Shown: piece after piece, positions 13,051 to 23,308 of the stretch
Position numbering within the stretch: the first letter of the stretch is position 1
Layout of the letters: each line of letters begins with the position of its first letter
DNA from: Paramecium octaurelia
Taxonomy: Eukaryota > Ciliophora > Oligohymenophorea > Peniculida > Parameciidae
Direction: 5' to 3'
Assembly: GCA_905182995.1 (NCBI GenBank)
Contig: CAJJDP010000014.1
Location: 318,856-382,855 of the forward strand
Length of the DNA: 64,000 nucleotides
Translations under genes and position numbers: made by a program
The notes under the pieces: generated by a model
The model's input: only the letters and a program-made list of their open reading frames with translations
What the model was told of the DNA's origin: nothing
The model's database searches: none

Positions 13051-15592
13051 ATGTAATATGGAAATCACACTCCTTCTCCTTAAAGATCTAATAATGGATT
13101 ACAAGGATAATAGGGGAGATCATAAAATCAAAAAAAAGGGTATAAAGCATCATAGAAAAAAATGAATATAATTTCTATTAAAAACCAACGAACAAACAAG
13201 ATGGCTCAATAAATTTCATCATAGAGAAGTCCTGTTAATATTTCAACCAAAACTACTAAGTAGACAATTGAAACTAAGAGAAGCGTATCACCAGAAGAAT
13301 TTAAATATAAGAGTAGAAGTATTAAATTATTAAAAAGTAGAAAGCCCTCAATAAACAAAGTAACAATCATCAAAAGACATAAATAATATAAAATAAAAAA
13401 ATGGTTCGCCTTTAAAGAAATATATAAAATCAAAGCAGATGTCCTTGTAAATGAAGGAGAATGAATTAAAATAGAAATTAAGGGATTATGAATAAAAGAA
13501 GTAATTTGAAAAACTTTAAATAGGTAATGCAATCTAGATAAATTGAAGAAAAAAACAAAGAAAATTTTTGAAAAATCGAAAAAATAAAAAAAATAATGCA
13601 TGAAAGATAAACCTTCGTAAAAAAAAGAAAAAGTAATAGAGATAAAAAAAAAGTTTGAAGAAATTTCTAAACGATTTGAGAAGTTTTAGAATGCTTAGAT
13701 TGAATAATTCTAACAATAAATTGCTTAAAAATAATAGTAAAATTTAGAAAGAGAGGAAGATGTCGAAAATATTTATGAATAGTATCTAAATTAAGCTGCT
13801 TAGACTATTTAAGTTAATTGGAGAGACTTTCTGAAGAGATAAAAATAAAAAAGGAATTCTCTTCCATCTTAAAGGTAAAGTATAGATTGGGAAGCAAATG
13901 CAATAATGTCCTAATAAACATTAAATAGTGATGAAGGTTTATTGTTTTGTCAGGGAGGAGAAAAGCAGGTTCATATATCCAACATTAGAAGTTCCGTAGT
14001 ATCTGAAGAGTCTTTATCGATAATGAATCAACTCAACCAAGAACTAGATAACTGGAATATTTATATTCAGAGTATTGTTAAAAATCAAGATTTGTCTTAA
14101 ATCAATAGATAAATGCAGCAATCAATCATAAATATTGTTTAAAATCATTTGAAAAAGTCTGAAAGTTTATCTGAGAAGAGAAGTGAAAATGAAATACATT
14201 AAGAAAGAAGCTTTAATTCTTATCGAAAAAAATTAAGTGATGAATTATCAAAATCCTCGATTTTATAACTCCAATAATAGGCTTTGAGAGAAGAAGGGAA
14301 GTTATTAGGATTCCGAGAAGAGGCAATCTACCTTAGGTATGAGGCTGAAAAAAAATCGGTGAATTCTGATAATAAGTAATCTCTTGATGAATGGCTCAAT
14401 AATGAATTGGAAGATCTTTAAAATACCAGAAAAGCAATAGAGATATGCCATAAAAGAGAAATATCAGCTTTAAAAAAAATTTAGAGGGATATTTTAATAG
14501 CGTCAGAAGAGTTAGATAAAGATTCTTCAGAAAATTAATAGATCTAGTTAATATCTAAGCAAATTGATGATTAATTTAATTAAGCTACTCAATAAAAATA
14601 TGAAAACATATTTTAGGAAGATATTTAAAAGACAATTAATTTGATGACTGGAGAAATCTTTAATGATCTATTAGATGAGTTAATAGATGAAGTGTAAAAT
14701 AATAAAGAGAATTTTTATATATTTTTTTCAGATCTTGTTCTTAATAAGGATGTTATTTAAATTGCCCCTACTTCAGTAAAAGAAATCTAGTTCTATCTCG
14801 AAGCCCTTTTAAAGTTTGTACTCGAGAATTATTCTACAGATTTATTAAAACACTTGAATTTACCTTTCGGATTTACCCCTTTGAAAAGAATGAAATTGAT
14901 TCATGGATATGATGACGATGAAAATAATGAAGAAATTGATTAAAATATAGCATTTCCATTAAGCGATCACATATTTATAGAGTTTGAAAATTAGCGACTT
15001 CAAGAATTAGATTTGAATGATTAGATCGCCTTTGCTATTCATGAATTGGAGCATATACATAACAAAGCTATTTTTGATGCTTGCAATGAAGCACTTAATT
15101 TCGAAAGACCATATTTTTTAAGTATTCATATTCCTTAAATAAGATTCTGGGATTGTTTATCCTTGGTAGAAAATTAACCAAAGGATTATTACACAAAATC
15201 AATTGGAATAAATCTTAGAGCAATCAAAGAAAAAAGTAATCGATTGGAGCAGTTTTCTTTGTGGATTCTTACCTTTATAAGAAAATGAAAAAGTAAAAGA
15301 GGAAAAGTAATAAATTATTGAAGAGAAAAAACTATCAATGAAATTACAATAATTAAATTTATTTGAGAATCTTACAGGATCTGATTATAATTCATCTTTC
15401 GATAATTTGGGTTTGATTAGGGATGAATAATTATATAAATTACTTATTTAAGATGTATAACTTTAATTTATTTAGATAAAAGAGTCAGAAAATAAATGGT
15501 ACCTTGTTGAAGATGAAAGAGTTGACTATTTAATGGAATTAAGTGACTAAATATTTGAGTAGCTCATAGAAGAATTTTAGAAGGAATTTTGA
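13051..15592 (+). CDS. Large coiled-coil protein with DUF4378-like C-terminus
   Basis: 824 residues after removing introns 13319-13340, 13501-13523 and 15122-15143. The first 100 residues are basic and Ser/Lys/Gln-rich; residues about 100-560 are mostly coiled coil (long Lys/Glu/Gln heptads, for example around LRDYEQKKQ and LREEGKLLGFREEA). Near residues 640-720 is a globular block with IHELEHIHNKAIFDACNEA, LNFERPYFLNSGIVYPWQK and VIDWSSFLCGF, which resembles the DUF4378 region of plant TRM proteins and the C-terminus of centrosomal CAP350-type proteins (a short helix pair around IFDxxNEAL). That would suggest a basal-body or microtubule scaffold. The domain match is from memory of the pattern and is tentative; the gene model itself is solid. 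Confidence 0.72.
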
Positions 15593-15614
15593 ATTTTTGA
15601 TTTTATTTTTTTTC

Positions 15615-16635
15615 ATGGATATTTATTTATAACAAAGCGATTTAAAGGAAGATTAATTTACTTCGAATAAATAAATCAATAAAATCAAAATAATTAAATA
15701 GAGAAATGAAGGATTTTAGTATTCATTAAATAATTATTATGAATTTTAATAAATTAAATTTGGAACAATATAGATAACTTATCTGTACTTTATTCTGATG
15801 TAGAGAGAATATCTTAGATTACTTCAAATAAATTTGCTAGAGATTAAATATGAATATTATGAAGAAATCATAGATTATTTCAGGACAATAAAAAAATCAG
15901 GAGAAATGAGTGAGAGAGCATTTAACTTAACAAGATTCATAATTTTAAAATTGTCATCAAATTATAATGCGTATTTCATTCGAAGAAAATGTTTGAAATA
16001 ATTGAACTTAGATTTAACTTAAGAAATAGAGTTTATAAATGAAGTTAAAATTTCTAATTAGAAAATTTATTAATTTTGGTAAAAAACCATTTCATGTTAT
16101 TAAGGGAGCATAGAAGATCAACTATAGAATGGTTGCAAAGGAGAAATTGAGTTTCTTTGTAATATTTTAGAGTAAGATAATAAGAAATATCATGCATGGT
16201 CATATAGAATTTTAGTTGTATGAAAAATTTAATTTATATTCTGAAGAGATAAAGGATGATGAAGATATCGGTAATAATTCTGCTTGGAATTACAGGTATT
16301 TTCTATTAAATAAAATACCATTCGATTTTAAAACAGAGTTAGATACATTAAAAATGCTATTAAACTAAAGATGATAAATGAAGCCTCATGGAATTACTTG
16401 AGAGGATGGTTTAAAATGTTTAATTCAAAAATGATAAAGAAATCCTCATTAGAAATTCATCCCATATAATTTAAAAGGTTATAATTTGATTGAATTTCTC
16501 CATGAAATAAGATTGAATAACAGATTTGCTATGTGCCTAAGGATTCAATGTTTATTGTAAGATGGAAAGTATTAAGATGCAGTATCTATACGTGAAACTC
16601 TTCAAAATCTCGACTTAATTAGAATAAAATATTGA
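15615..16635 (+). pseudogene. FNTA: Decayed farnesyl/geranylgeranyl transferase alpha subunit
   Basis: Clear PFTA repeats of the shared alpha subunit of farnesyltransferase and geranylgeranyltransferase I: IIDYFRTI, SERAFNLTRFIILKLSSNY, then FIRRKCLKQL, LCNILEQDNKKYHAW, NNSAWNYRYFLL and NEASWNYLRGWF. They lie in three different frames. Frame changes occur near 16207-16220, near 16360-16366 and in an A-run near 16473-16477, and no GT-AG intron of suitable length explains them. Between the third repeat and DDEDIGNNSAW about five residues are missing compared with human FNTA. The start is also unclear: a second frame has WNNIDNLS, which resembles the usual WADIDPVP. Best explained as a decaying duplicate after whole-genome duplication; sequencing errors in homopolymers could explain the last shift but hardly all. 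Confidence 0.8.
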
Positions 16636-17335
16636 TAATATTTAATCTTCAATATCATCTATAATATCATCCCCTATTATTTCCTTGAATTCATCTTCCT
16701 ATTTACCATTTTAAGATAAGGACCTTTGAGATTAGACCTAAGGTCATGACTATGTGACTATCTCAATTTCCATGAGTGATTTGATATAATTTATAAACTA
16801 ATTGAACGTTAATGATATGAATAAAATTTTAATAAATTTGCGTTTAATTATAATATAATAACGCAATTTTTAATAAATCTAAAAATCTACTTATTAATTC
16901 ACATTAATTTTAATCTATTTTCAGAGGGTAGCTTCATATCTGCCATTTTTATAAGAAGCCCCCATCTAAATCTTCTGTAAATAAGATGTACTATTTAGGT
17001 TTTTCATTTATTATTAAAGTTTTTCAAACTTTGTCCCATAATTTTTTATTCCATAGCATAATTATCTTCTTGATACAGTTACTCCTTATGTAAATTATAA
17101 ATAATTATGTTCTGATACAACAATTCCTAACTAGAGATATAAATAAATATATCAAGAAATAAAAAAAATTCATTTGGTGTGGTGGATATTAATGAAACAT
17201 ATTCTGTAAATCTCTAGAGAATATGGTATCATATTATTATTTCTAATTTACAATTCAGATAAAGTAAACAAAGGTTCCTAATTTGATAATAAATATTTTG
17301 TATAGCGCTTATTTAAAAATTAAATTATCTAATTT
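16636..17335. other. Spacer with an unresolved minus-strand coding-like stretch
   Basis: About 700 bp. On the minus strand a frame from ATG 16773, with a possible 21-nt intron 16738-16758, gives an acidic stretch (EDEFKEIIGDDIIDDIEDQ) that looks like protein, but it then runs on antisense to the FNTA pseudogene without a sensible end. Another short minus-strand frame near 16950 begins MADMKLPSENRLKL. The rest is AT-rich promoter sequence of CCT8. Confidence 0.35.
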
Positions 17336-19109
17336 ATGTTATCCACAGCCGCAGGTTTCCAGTCTATGTTAAAAGAAGTATGATGAGTTGATTGATAATT
17401 CTAAGGGAGCTCGTCATTATTAAGGATTAGAGGAGGCCATCCTTAAAAACATACAAGCATGCAAGGAAATATCAAATATGACAAAAACATCATTAGGTCC
17501 TAATGGAATGAAAAAGATGGTTGTCAATCATATTGATAAAATATTTGTTACAAGTGATGCAGCAACAATTCTTAAGGAGATGGAAATCCAGCATCCTGCT
17601 GCTAAGATGGTTCTTATGGCTGCAAAAATGTAAGAAACAGAATAAGGTGATGCAACCAATTTTGTGATCACATTGGCTGGTGAATTATTATAATAAGCTG
17701 AAAGTTTGATTAAATTGGGATTACATCCAAGGTAACATTAAATATCATTTATAAGCTAAATTGTGGTTGGATATGAAACTGCCCTCAAAAGTGCATTAGA
17801 TTTATTAGATCAATAAAAAGTTTGGGAAATCTCAGATGTAGCTGATGAAACATAAGTACTTTAAGCAATTAGAACATCCTTAAGCAGTAAATTATCAGAG
17901 TAATATTTACTGTAATATTCAAAGTTATTCGAATTTAATTGCTGGCTTAGTAGCTAAAGCCTGTATAAGATGTTTGCCCAAAGAAAAAACCAGTTTTGAT
18001 TCTGAATATGTCAGAGTTACAAAAATCTTAGGGGGTTCAGTATTAGACAGTCATGTCCTCTCTGGACTTATTGTAACTAGAAATGTGGAAGGGTAAATTA
18101 ACAGACTAGAAAATCCAAAGATTTGTGTTTTTAATGCTCCATTAGATCCATAATCTCAGGAGACTAAAGGAACAGTGTTGATTAAAAATGCAACAGAATT
18201 AATGAATTATACTAAAAGTGAAGAGGAATTAGCTGAGAAGATTGTTAAGAGCATTGCTGATGCAGGTGTCAATCTTATTGTTGCAGGAGGTAGCATTTCA
18301 GAATTGGTATTGCATTTTGTTGAGAAATATAAAATGATGATTGTGAAGGTCTAATCTAAATTTGAATTAAAGAGATTGTGCAAAGCCATAGGAGCTAGTG
18401 CATTATCTAGATTATCAGCACCTATGCCAGATGAGTTAGGAACATGTGATAGAGTACATGTACAAGAAATTGGTAGTCAAAAAGTGACTATCTTTGAAAA
18501 ACAAAGTGACACTTGTAAATTAGCAACCATTGTATTGAGAGGAGCTACTCAAAATTTGTTGGATGATATTGAAAGAGCTATTGACGATGGTGTTAGTTGT
18601 TATAGATCATTAATTAAAGATGCAAGATTTGTATATGGTGGTGGTGCAACAGAAATAGTAATATACATTAATATCTATCTAGAAATTAGCATAATTATTA
18701 GAATAAGAAGCTAATAAGATTAAATCAATTGATTAATATGCCTATAGACAATATGCTTAAGCCTTTGAGATCATCCCAAGAATTTTGATTGAAAATGCTG
18801 GTCTTGCTTAAAATGAAATGATGGCTTAAATGCATAAATTAAATTCTGAGAAACCTCATTCACTCAACATTTCGGTATAATTGACAACCATTTCTATTAT
18901 AGACAGCTACATTGTCACCATCCTAAGATTTGAAAGTGTTTGATCATCTTAAAACAAAATGGTGGGCTATCAAATTGGCAACTGATGCTGCTGTTACTAT
19001 TTTGAGAGTAGATTAAGTATATAACATATATTAAAATTAGATTATCATAGCTAAACCTGCAGGAGGACCTAAAATGCCAGATAGAGGTCATTGGGATGAT
19101 TAAGATTGA
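17336..19109 (+). CDS. CCT8: T-complex chaperonin subunit theta
   Basis: 539 residues after removing six introns (17378-17405, 17732-17755, 17900-17924, 18658-18682, 18875-18902, 19017-19040), matching the usual CCT8 length of about 545. CCT8 is one of eight subunits of the cytosolic ring that folds actin and tubulin. Landmarks: GFQSMLKEGARHYQGLEEA at the N-terminus, LGPNGMKKMVVNHI, HPAAKMVLMAA, the nucleotide motifs (GPNG; GDATNFV, where most group II chaperonins have GDGT), GGGATEIKLAQ, and the theta-specific C-terminus KWWAIKLATDAAVTILRVDQ then IIIAKPAGGPKMPDRG. Substitution of the second Gly in GDGT by Ala is a small oddity. Two of its introns are multiples of three without in-frame stop and were placed by family alignment. 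Confidence 0.96.
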
Positions 19110-19168
19110 GTATGAAGATAATCATATAATTATAACATAAATGTATTTGAGATATAAAATATTATTAA

Positions 19169-19965
19169 ATGAAAGTTTTGGTGGCTGTCAAAAGAGTTGT
19201 GGATTCAGGAATTAAAGTTAGAGTCAAACCAGATGGCATAGATCTTCAGGGAGTTAAGATGACAATCAATCCCTTCTGTGAAATAGCAGTGGAGGAGGCA
19301 GTCAGATTGAAAGAAAAAAAGTTGATCGCTGAAATTGTTGCAGTCACCATAGGACCAAAACAAGGAGCAGAAAGTTTAAGACATGCTCTTGCTTTGGGGG
19401 CTGATAAAGCAATTCATGTCACAACTGAAGCGAGAATTGATTAAGCTGTGTAGCCATTAGATGTTGCCAATATCTTAGCCAAATTGGTCGAGAGAGACAA
19501 GTAAATCACTTTGAAATCATAGTTATAATCTCGTCTTAATGGGCAAGTAATCAATTGATGACGATTTTAATTAAACAGGATAAATGTTGGCTGGATTATT
19601 GGATTGGCCTTAAGCGACATTTGCATCCAATATATAAATTACAGACGGAGTAGCTCAGGTTATCAGAGAAATCGATGGAGGACTTTAGACTGTAAAATTC
19701 AAATTGCCTGGAGTAATCACTTGTGATTTAAGACTCAATCAACCAAGATTTGCTAGTGTTCCAAATATTATGAAAGTAAAGATGTATCTGAATGTAGGCA
19801 AAATCTAAGCCATTAGAAACTATTCCACTTGATAAATTAGGCAAATTACATAATTCCATTTAAATCACTAAAACTGAGGCTCCTGCAATTAGAAAAGGAG
19901 GAGCTATTGTAGAAAATGTAGATGTGCTCTTACAGAAATTAAGAAATGAAGCCAAGTTGTTTTGA
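19169..19965 (+). CDS. ETFB: Electron transfer flavoprotein subunit beta
   Basis: 250 residues after removing introns 19501-19522 and 19776-19797; animal ETFB is about 255. With ETF alpha it carries electrons from mitochondrial acyl-CoA dehydrogenases to ETF-QO. Landmarks: [39 protein letters not shown], the nucleotide-binding stretch LMGKQSIDDDFNQTGQM, LDWPQATFAS, EIDGGLQTVKFKLP, ADLRL-like [20 protein letters not shown]. As in animals, there is no long cleavable presequence. Start is the first ATG, 59 bp after the CCT8 stop. The C-terminus ends with a short helix [15 protein letters not shown], which matches the family end. Confidence 0.96.
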
Positions 19966-20137
19966 TATTGTATAAATAGAAAATATTGCATAACAAAATA
20001 TGAGGATTGTCAATAACTTTGAGAATTCAAGGAATATTAAATATTCATTTCTTTTAACACTTTTATCGCTGTTTGGTTTATTTTAGATTAATAAGAAAAT
20101 ATATATTTTAAAATAATAATTAAAAGAATTATAAAAC

Positions 20138-21579
20138 ATGAGAGATGAAAGCTCAAACGATGTAAATATAAAAATATGGTAATTGCTGTTTCTGTAACAA
20201 ATATCGTAGTCATATCAGATTATATATCTTTCCTATCTCATTTGGAACTTTGATCCTTTATATTTGATGTCATAGTATTGGCTGCTTGATATATTTATGT
20301 TAACAGCTTTGGGACTATTGAAAATAAAGTACATTTGAATTAATGTAGATACAAAGCTATAGTACATAATCTAATAATGGATACATTGATCGGAAGTGTG
20401 CTCAAACTATTACTTTTAATTAATGTCAAATATTATCAGCGATTCCAAATCTAATATTTTAGTTATGCAATCATGGCTTACTATTTCATTCGAGTGCTTG
20501 TTCAGAATATTCGGAAAATATCTAACAATCAATAAATAACATAATACTCTTTCGTAAGCATTTATATAAATAAGAGATCGCTTAAGGAATCAAATTGCTC
20601 TTTGTTCTATAAATAATGCTGATGACGATGAAGCAAACCAAGACAATCAATTGGAATTGGTACAGTGTATTCAGTATCTCTTGGGGATTGTTGATTCTAT
20701 CCTTCATTGTGTATTTCGTGTTCTTACTCTCTATTGGAGAAACCATCGTGGACTTCATTCGGAATAGAACAACCAAAACCCAATGTACATATACATCGTA
20801 ATAACAGTGATAGGAGGCTTGTGGTTATCACTTTACATGAATTCGTTCTCAATATTTCCAATGTGGTTTCTATTAGAAGTTAGTTGGCATGAAGAAACCA
20901 ACTATTCGAATACAGTATCCACTTTATTCTTAGTCTTAATCATTTACAACGGTCTCATACTTTTAGGATTAATATTATTCTTTTCCTAGATTAAGTAATA
21001 ATCTCAAGTATTTAGAGATTGTATATTCTTGAAATGAGATAAAACTCATCCAATGAAGCAACTCAGAAAGTTCAGAAGCAGTTCATAAAAGTCAACATTC
21101 CCTACAAAATCATTCAAATATCCTCTACTTATTTTGACATCATCAATTATTAGAAGAACATCATCACTGTCACTCACAGCAATCAGTCTGTGATTCACAA
21201 TAAAACTAAGTTGAAGGCATTTGAATTTGTGGGAAAGACTGAATAATTATAATCTCCTGCTGCTGAAAGAGAATTAGAACTAATCAAACACAGTGAAGAG
21301 AAATGTCAAATCTGTTATGATGTAGAACCTAATATCGTATTATTGCCATGTCAACATGGAGGGATATGTTAAGAGTGCATTTAAAAGTGGTTAGAAAAAT
21401 AGAATAATTGTTACATTTGCAGAGAAGTATTGTATTCTTTCATTTTAAGAAAATTGAAAAATACTTAAGAATTGCAAAAAGCCATGAGGAAGGGAAATTT
21501 ACCATACGGGATATAGCAATTTGCGATTGACAATATAGAAATATTAATAAATCTCTTTTAATTAAATGCTTTATTATGA
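20138..21579 (+). CDS. Multi-pass membrane RING E3 ligase
   Basis: 451 residues after removing introns 20329-20348, 20554-20576, 20748-20767 and 20995-21017. About six or seven hydrophobic helices fill residues 15-270 (for example WGLLILSFIVYFVFLLSIG and STLFLVLIIYNGLILLGLI). A soluble tail follows and near residues 385-425 carries a C3HC4 RING: CQICYDVE, LPCQHGGICQECIQKWLE, CYICREV. This layout, membrane bundle then C-terminal RING, is typical of membrane ubiquitin ligases of ER or endosomes; the tail-end RING motif of the form CxIC with PCxHxxxC resembles the MUL1/LRSAM type. Two introns are only 20 nt. Substrate unknown. The stop lies 80 bp from the convergent methyltransferase gene. Confidence 0.82.
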
Positions 21580-21659
21580 TATCAGTTCAGGTTATATCAC
21601 CACAAACTCCCAATACTTTTATAAATTAATTTGTAAAGTCAAATAATATGAAATATATC

Positions 21660-23094
21660 TCATTGTTTAACATTCATCACAAATGAATTATGAGCATCAA
21701 CTTCCTCATCTTCAAATACTTCAAACACATTTTCATTAGTATAGGAATGGTGCATATGAGCAACTTCGATTTATTTATATGAGAAATTGCTCGGACTCAT
21801 ATTATCTATGTCTTATTGATCAATCTCCTGTTTTGACACAGAGTACATCTCGTCTTTTTCATTACTATCGCTTAATTAATTATGAAAACTTACTGATTTA
21901 CATAGGTTTAGTAAAGATCCTAGTGTATTTAGAAATATTGTTATATAAATTTACAGAAGTTTTCTATTGATTTCTTTTACTTAATTGCTTCCACTGCTCT
22001 GTAAATAAGATTTTGAATTCCGATATTTCTATTGATCAATTCGAAGAGCCAGAATAAATGCTATTTCTGAATCGAATTGAAATCAGATTGAACCTTACGA
22101 AACTATTTAGTAAGAAATTTAATTATCTCTGATTATTTAATCTAAATAAGTTTAGATGATCAATAAATACATCAGATACATCTCCACAATACACTACTAT
22201 ATATTCAAGTTGTTGATTTAAAATGATCTATTCTATTTCGATGCTGCAAAAAGAGGGGCAATTTTATCTAAAATAGGCGAATTGAGAATTGATATTAAGC
22301 AATAAAGGCAATTAAGATATATCGATTTGTGCAGGCAATTGAAAAACAAAGTTCCTCGTATTTTTTTAATGGTTCAATAATATTTTGTTGATATCAGGAT
22401 TGAAGCTTTTTAATAAGTCTTTGTGTTGAGATGCTTCTGCATTTAAGCTTGGATTAACAAAAATTACATCAGTTTTCAAGTTATTCAAAGTAAAAATATC
22501 TGCATTAATTAGATCTACATTCACACCTGAATGGTGACAATTCTTCTTTGCCAATTCAATCAACTTGCTCTCTATTTCGACCCCTATGACGTAATGACAT
22601 TCTTTCGCCAGTTAAACTGTATTACCTCCCACTCCACAACCTAAATCAGTGATAATAACAAATTCCTTAAGTCTTTTTGCTATGTATCTAGCCACATGAT
22701 CAGGAGTGTATTCTATTTAAGAGAGTTACTCCTATAGTGCTGATTTTGGAGAATCTAATCCTAGAGTAGAACCAGACAAATCATTAATATTAAATCTCTT
22801 TTCTGTAATTTTAGCTATTATTTCTTCTTTACTAGCCTTATTTCTTAAGAAAAATAATTTATTTTTTGGATAGTCAGAGATCTTCAAAACTGACTCCACC
22901 ACTTTCAAATTTGATTCTTGCATTACTTATCTTCCTTATTCAATAATATGATGATCGTAGGATAAATGCTGCATGCTCATTTTGTCATTTGATTACGCTT
23001 AAGAGCTTCTACTTTGTTATTTCTTTCTACTTATCGTAAAACAGAAGAAACATGTCTCTTCCTCATCATTTTCATCTACTTCCTTTAGCTACAT
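21660..23094 (-). CDS. TGS1-like RNA cap methyltransferase, divergent catalytic motif
   Basis: 460 residues after removing introns 22142-22170 and 21871-21893. The central Rossmann domain matches trimethylguanosine synthase: EYTPDHVARYIAKRLK, motif I TDLGCGVGGNTVQLAKE near residue 148, VIGVEIESKLIELAKKN, then DLINADIF, and after it FLP-like FQLPAQIDISQ and the end LEYIVVYCGDVSD. TGS1 dimethylates m7G caps of snRNAs and snoRNAs. The substrate-binding motif that is SPPWGG in TGS1 is here VNPSLNAE, so catalysis is doubtful or altered. N- and C-terminal tails are acidic and unlike the family. The N-terminus is uncertain: ATG 22923 would drop 57 residues that include a CFFC. It may be a non-catalytic relative. 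Confidence 0.72.
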
Positions 23095-23308
23095 TTATAC
23101 TTATTATATAATTTTAATATTATATAGTGATTAATTTATTCAATCGAATATTTAATCTGCTTCAAATATTATCTAAAAGAGTTGAATAACCATATTAATA
23201 TACGATTTTCTGATTTCAAAGTAGACATACTTATTTTCTTATTGATTTTGTAATGTTTAGCATAACAATACATTTGATTTAGTAATGTAATTTTTATTTA
23301 TAATATTT

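Noticed and set aside
15980-16640. Long minus-strand open frame across the FNTA remnant
   Set aside because: With only TGA as stop, AT-rich DNA gives long chance frames; this one has no motifs and is antisense to recognisable PFTA repeats.
20748-20767. Frameshift in the membrane RING gene
   Set aside because: A 20-nt GT-AG intron joins the two frames exactly and restores membrane helices, so no break is needed.
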